17,180 bases of DNA from Campylobacterota bacterium (GTDB lineage Bacteria > Campylobacterota > Campylobacteria > Campylobacterales > JAADDG01), in NCBI GenBank assembly GCA_013154075.1, contig JAADDG010000108.1, positions 1 through 17,180 on the forward strand. Direction: 5' to 3'. This document shows positions 14,903 through 17,180 of this stretch, in pieces (positions within the stretch are counted from its first letter, which is position 1; every line of letters starts with the position of its first letter). The position numbers were made by a program, and so were the translations under genes. The notes beneath the pieces are model-generated. The model was not told where the DNA came from. It saw nothing but the letters and a program-made list of their open reading frames with translations, and searched no databases.

Positions 14903-15829
14903 TTAATGGAGATCTCTCCATTTGCTCGCTTTCCATAGGTAAGCGAAAATAGTGAAGATTACGAAATAAAGAATGATTTTGAGAGTAACCGACTCTCTCT
15001 CATCTTTCTTTCTATCTCCAACTTTCTCAAAGTAAGAGATAATTTTCTCGGCATTCTCTTTAGTAACACCGACTCTCGGCATAGCCGTTCCATGAAGAAC
15101 TCTTTGAGGCTCACCCATAAAATTCATCAAATGCTCCTCACTCTTAGCTCTAATGATGATAGAGAGATCAGGAGGAGTGGTACCCAAATATTTTTTCAAA
15201 TTCTCTTCATAAGTAGCGAGTTTCAAATTAAACTCAGCTTTTTGTTTATCGGTCTCAAGTTTAGGTTTCTCTCCTATTACCGTCCATTTATCATATTTTA
15301 CGTTGTGACATCTACCGCACGCATCGATAAAAACTTGCTTATCATCAAGCTTTTTAGGCGCTATAGATTTCAAGTAAGCTACGATATCGGCAACCTCTTG
15401 ATCCAAATCTCCGCCAAGTCCCATAAAGGCAGTCATTGGGAAAGGTCTTTTGTCGTTGAACTTATGCTCGACCATCAAAGCGTGAGCCGGATTTTTGATA
15501 AGGTTTGCCAAAAATTTCTCATCGTAGATAGCACCGGCATTGCTTAGATCGGGAGGCATAACACCAAAAGAGGCGGAGGCGCTTACAGGATCCATAGGAG
15601 CCGCCATTCCTTGAGATTTTACACCGTGACATCCAACACATCCGGCATTCATAAAAGTCTCAGCACCTTTTTTAGGATCACCCTTCTTATTCAAAGGCTT
15701 AAGATCGCTATATTTATAATCCACCGGCTCTATATGCTCATGCATCTGAGAATGAGCGAACGGCTCGACACCTATATACGTCAAAAGAGTAAAAAATACG
15801 ACTACAGCTAAAATCTTCAATTCTCTCAT
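14903..15829 (-). CDS. petC: Di-haem cytochrome c1-type subunit of the cytochrome bc1 complex
   Basis: A 308-residue membrane-anchored periplasmic c-type cytochrome that takes electrons from the Rieske centre of the bc1 complex and passes them to soluble cytochromes. A hydrophobic segment at about 5-23 acts as signal or anchor. Two haem-binding motifs are visible: CVGCH (64-68) and CGRCH (171-175), each in a cytochrome c-like domain. PMTAFMG and TAMPRVG offer the Met axial ligands. A second hydrophobic helix at about 282-300 anchors the C-terminus, followed by basic residues. Two haems distinguish it from the mono-haem c1 of mitochondria and alphaproteobacteria and fit the Campylobacterota type. 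The ATG at 15829 has GGAGG 6 nt upstream and overlaps the petB stop as ATGA. Third gene of petABC; a hairpin follows. Confidence 0.93.
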   Translation of the reverse strand: MRELKILAVVVFFTLLTYIGVEPFAHSQMHEHIEPVDYKYSDLKPLNKKGDPKKGAETFMNAGCVGCHGVKSQGMAAPMDPVSASASFGVMPPDLSNAGAIYDEKFLANLIKNPAHALMVEHKFNDKRPFPMTAFMGLGGDLDQEVADIVAYLKSIAPKKLDDKQVFIDACGRCHNVKYDKWTVIGEKPKLETDKQKAEFNLKLATYEENLKKYLGTTPPDLSIIIRAKSEEHLMNFMGEPQRVLHGTAMPRVGVTKENAEKIISYFEKVGDRKKDERESVTLKIILYFVIFTIFAYLWKASKWRDLH

Positions 15830-17082
15830 GCAGCACCTCCTACACTTTTAGCCTCTTTTTTGGTAATGATAGGAAGCACTACCAACAAGAGAATCAAGAA
15901 TGTAATAGAAGCGAAAAATCCTATCCAAGCGTTAATACCGGTAGGAGGAAGTTTTCCGTAAACCGTTAGAATAATCATATCTATTAAAAGGATCCAGAAC
16001 CAATATTTGAAAGCTCCTCTTTTATGAGCCGGAGCAACAACCGGACTTCTATCAAGCCAAGGCAATAGGAAAAAGATTACGTTTGCGATTCCAAACGCCG
16101 CCAAACCTATATCCATAGCAGAGAAAGGACCTACGTCGAAGAAGAATCCTCTAAGTACCTCGTAACTCCACAAGAAATACCACTCGGGATAGATGTGAGG
16201 AGGAGTTTTCATCGGATTAGCCGGCTCGAAGTTGATCGGATCCATCGCAAATTCGTAATGGAAACCTACCAAATAGAAATAAAAGATCATAAATACGCCA
16301 ACAACAAATAGATCTTTTGAGATAAATACCGGCCAAAAAGGAATAACTTTAGACTCTCTTTTTTGTCCGTTTTTATATTTCTCGGCCTCATAATCGAAAT
16401 CTATATCCTCTCCCTCTTGATTGTTAACGTGAGGAATTCTAAGAGAATAGAAGTGAAGACCTATGATAGCCATGATGATCAAAGGCAACAACAATACATG
16501 AAGCATGAAAAATCTTGTCAAAGTGGAATCTGCTACGTAAAAGTTACCTCTGATCCAAATAACCAAATCCGGACCTATTACGGGAATACCTCCAAATAGG
16601 TTGGTAATAACTTGAGCCGCCCAATAGCTCATTTGTCCCCAAGGAAGCATATATCCGCTAAAAGCTTCGGCAGAGAAAGTAACAAAAAGCAGCATACCGC
16701 TTATCCAAATCATCTCTCTACCTTGCTTATAAGAACCGTAATAGATTCCCGTAAACATATGGATATAGATCACCAAGAAAACAACGGAAGCCGCGACACC
16801 GTGCATATGCCTCCAAAGCCAACCGAAATGCACCTCTTGCATAATCGTATAGTTTACGCTATCGAAAGCCAAATTTACATCCGGCTTATAATACATAAGT
16901 AGGAAAATTCCGCTTACTAACAAAATAGTAAACATCGTCATCAAAACGACACCCATAGCCCACAAAAAGTTGATATTTTTGGGCACCCAATACTCAGCAG
17001 CCAAAACCTTCCAAAGCGTCTTAATGGCCAGTCTCTGATCCAGCCACTCGCTTATACTGTTTGCTTTTGAAAAATGCGCCAT
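15826..17082 (-). CDS. petB: Cytochrome b subunit of the cytochrome bc1 complex
   Basis: A 418-residue integral membrane protein carrying haems bL and bH and both quinone sites of the bc1 complex, with about eight to nine helices. Haem ligands are visible in two helices: His94 and His108 (MHGVAAS...YIH, 13 residues between), and His195 and His210 (LHVLLLP...LH, 14 residues between). The Qo-site motif PEWY is at 299-302, followed by FLWSYEVLRG. The protein is a single chain containing the C-terminal helices, so it is not split into b6 and subunit IV as in b6f complexes, although the 14-residue spacing in the second pair is the b6-type value. A charged loop of about 30 residues (EGEDIDFDYEAEK...) separates the two halves. 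The ATG has AGGAGGAGAG upstream and follows petA by 11 nt. Confidence 0.95.
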   Translation of the reverse strand: MAHFSKANSISEWLDQRLAIKTLWKVLAAEYWVPKNINFLWAMGVVLMTMFTILLVSGIFLLMYYKPDVNLAFDSVNYTIMQEVHFGWLWRHMHGVAASVVFLVIYIHMFTGIYYGSYKQGREMIWISGMLLFVTFSAEAFSGYMLPWGQMSYWAAQVITNLFGGIPVIGPDLVIWIRGNFYVADSTLTRFFMLHVLLLPLIIMAIIGLHFYSLRIPHVNNQEGEDIDFDYEAEKYKNGQKRESKVIPFWPVFISKDLFVVGVFMIFYFYLVGFHYEFAMDPINFEPANPMKTPPHIYPEWYFLWSYEVLRGFFFDVGPFSAMDIGLAAFGIANVIFFLLPWLDRSPVVAPAHKRGAFKYWFWILLIDMIILTVYGKLPPTGINAWIGFFASITFLILLLVVLPIITKKEAKSVGGAA

Positions 17083-17093
17083 CCTCTCTCCTC

Positions 17094-17180
17094 CTACGCT
17101 TTACCGACTATTTTTTTGTATTCAGGTCCCTCTTCGCCAAGAACCAGTTTCGTTCCCTCTATTTTAAAAGGAGGAATATC
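17094..17180 (-). CDS. petA: C-terminus of the Rieske iron-sulfur subunit of cytochrome bc1 (partial)
   Basis: The last 28 codons and a TAG stop are visible, reading leftward from the window edge: DIPPFKIEGTKLVLGEEGPE followed by a lysine-rich tail ending VGKA. Rieske proteins of bc1 complexes end with a beta strand of this kind (PPF...T.L.IGEEG), and the gene stands directly before petB, 11 nt from its start, with the petB ribosome-binding site overlapping its stop. The [2Fe-2S] cluster motifs (CTHLGC, CPCHGS) and the N-terminal membrane helix lie outside the window. Identity rests on the tail and the operon position together. Confidence 0.85.
   Translation of the reverse strand, partial: DIPPFKIEGTKLVLGEEGPEYKKIVGKA

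Noticed and set aside
15092..15547. 151-codon open frame on the plus strand opposite petC
   Set aside because: It lies wholly antisense to the di-haem cytochrome gene, has no ribosome-binding site and encodes no recognisable fold; it is a shadow of petC codon structure.

Overview
The window reads as chromosomal DNA of a Gram-negative member of the Campylobacterota (Epsilonproteobacteria), probably a free-living vent-type genus such as Nitratiruptor or a relative; the genus is a guess. The clues are the AT-rich sequence with heavy use of AGA and ATA codons, tightly packed genes with ATGA stop/start overlaps, TATAAT -10 boxes without clear -35 boxes, and a petABC operon whose cytochrome c1 is a di-haem c-type protein.

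Positions 1-11665 form a surface-polysaccharide locus in two divergent operons that share a 118-bp regulatory gap (5111-5228). The leftward operon runs polysaccharide deacetylase, asparagine-synthase-like amidotransferase, two GT4 glycosyltransferases, then the first codons of a second class II amidotransferase cut by the window edge. The rightward operon runs Wzx-type flippase, Wzy-type polymerase, a Wzc-like chain-length protein fused to a bacterial tyrosine kinase domain, and a secreted TIM-barrel, glycosidase-like protein of a family I do not recognise. One arm builds and decorates the repeat unit. The other flips it, polymerises it, sets its length and possibly trims it. No initiating sugar-phosphate transferase and no outer-membrane exporter are visible; they should lie beyond position 1 or elsewhere.

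Positions 11655-14851 hold housekeeping genes: a UvrD/Rep-family helicase (leftward, TTG start), a divergent OmpA/Pal-type lipoprotein (rightward) with a clear promoter, and a CutA-family protein (leftward). Positions 14903-17180 hold the cytochrome bc1 operon read leftward: the last 28 codons of the Rieske protein (petA), complete petB, and complete petC ending at a strong GC-rich hairpin.

Three points deserve most attention. The internal asparagine-synthase-like protein has lost the glutaminase nucleophile Cys2 and a substrate-pocket Asn, while the partial gene at the window edge begins Met-Cys-Ser-Ile-Ala-Gly-Phe and keeps the Cys. The Wzc-like protein keeps the oligomerisation motif and a C-terminal tyrosine cluster but has eroded Walker A and A' motifs, so it looks like a pseudokinase. 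The secreted glycosidase-like protein is translationally embedded in the end of that pseudokinase gene. I found no tRNA, rRNA, CRISPR array, insertion sequence or phage gene.
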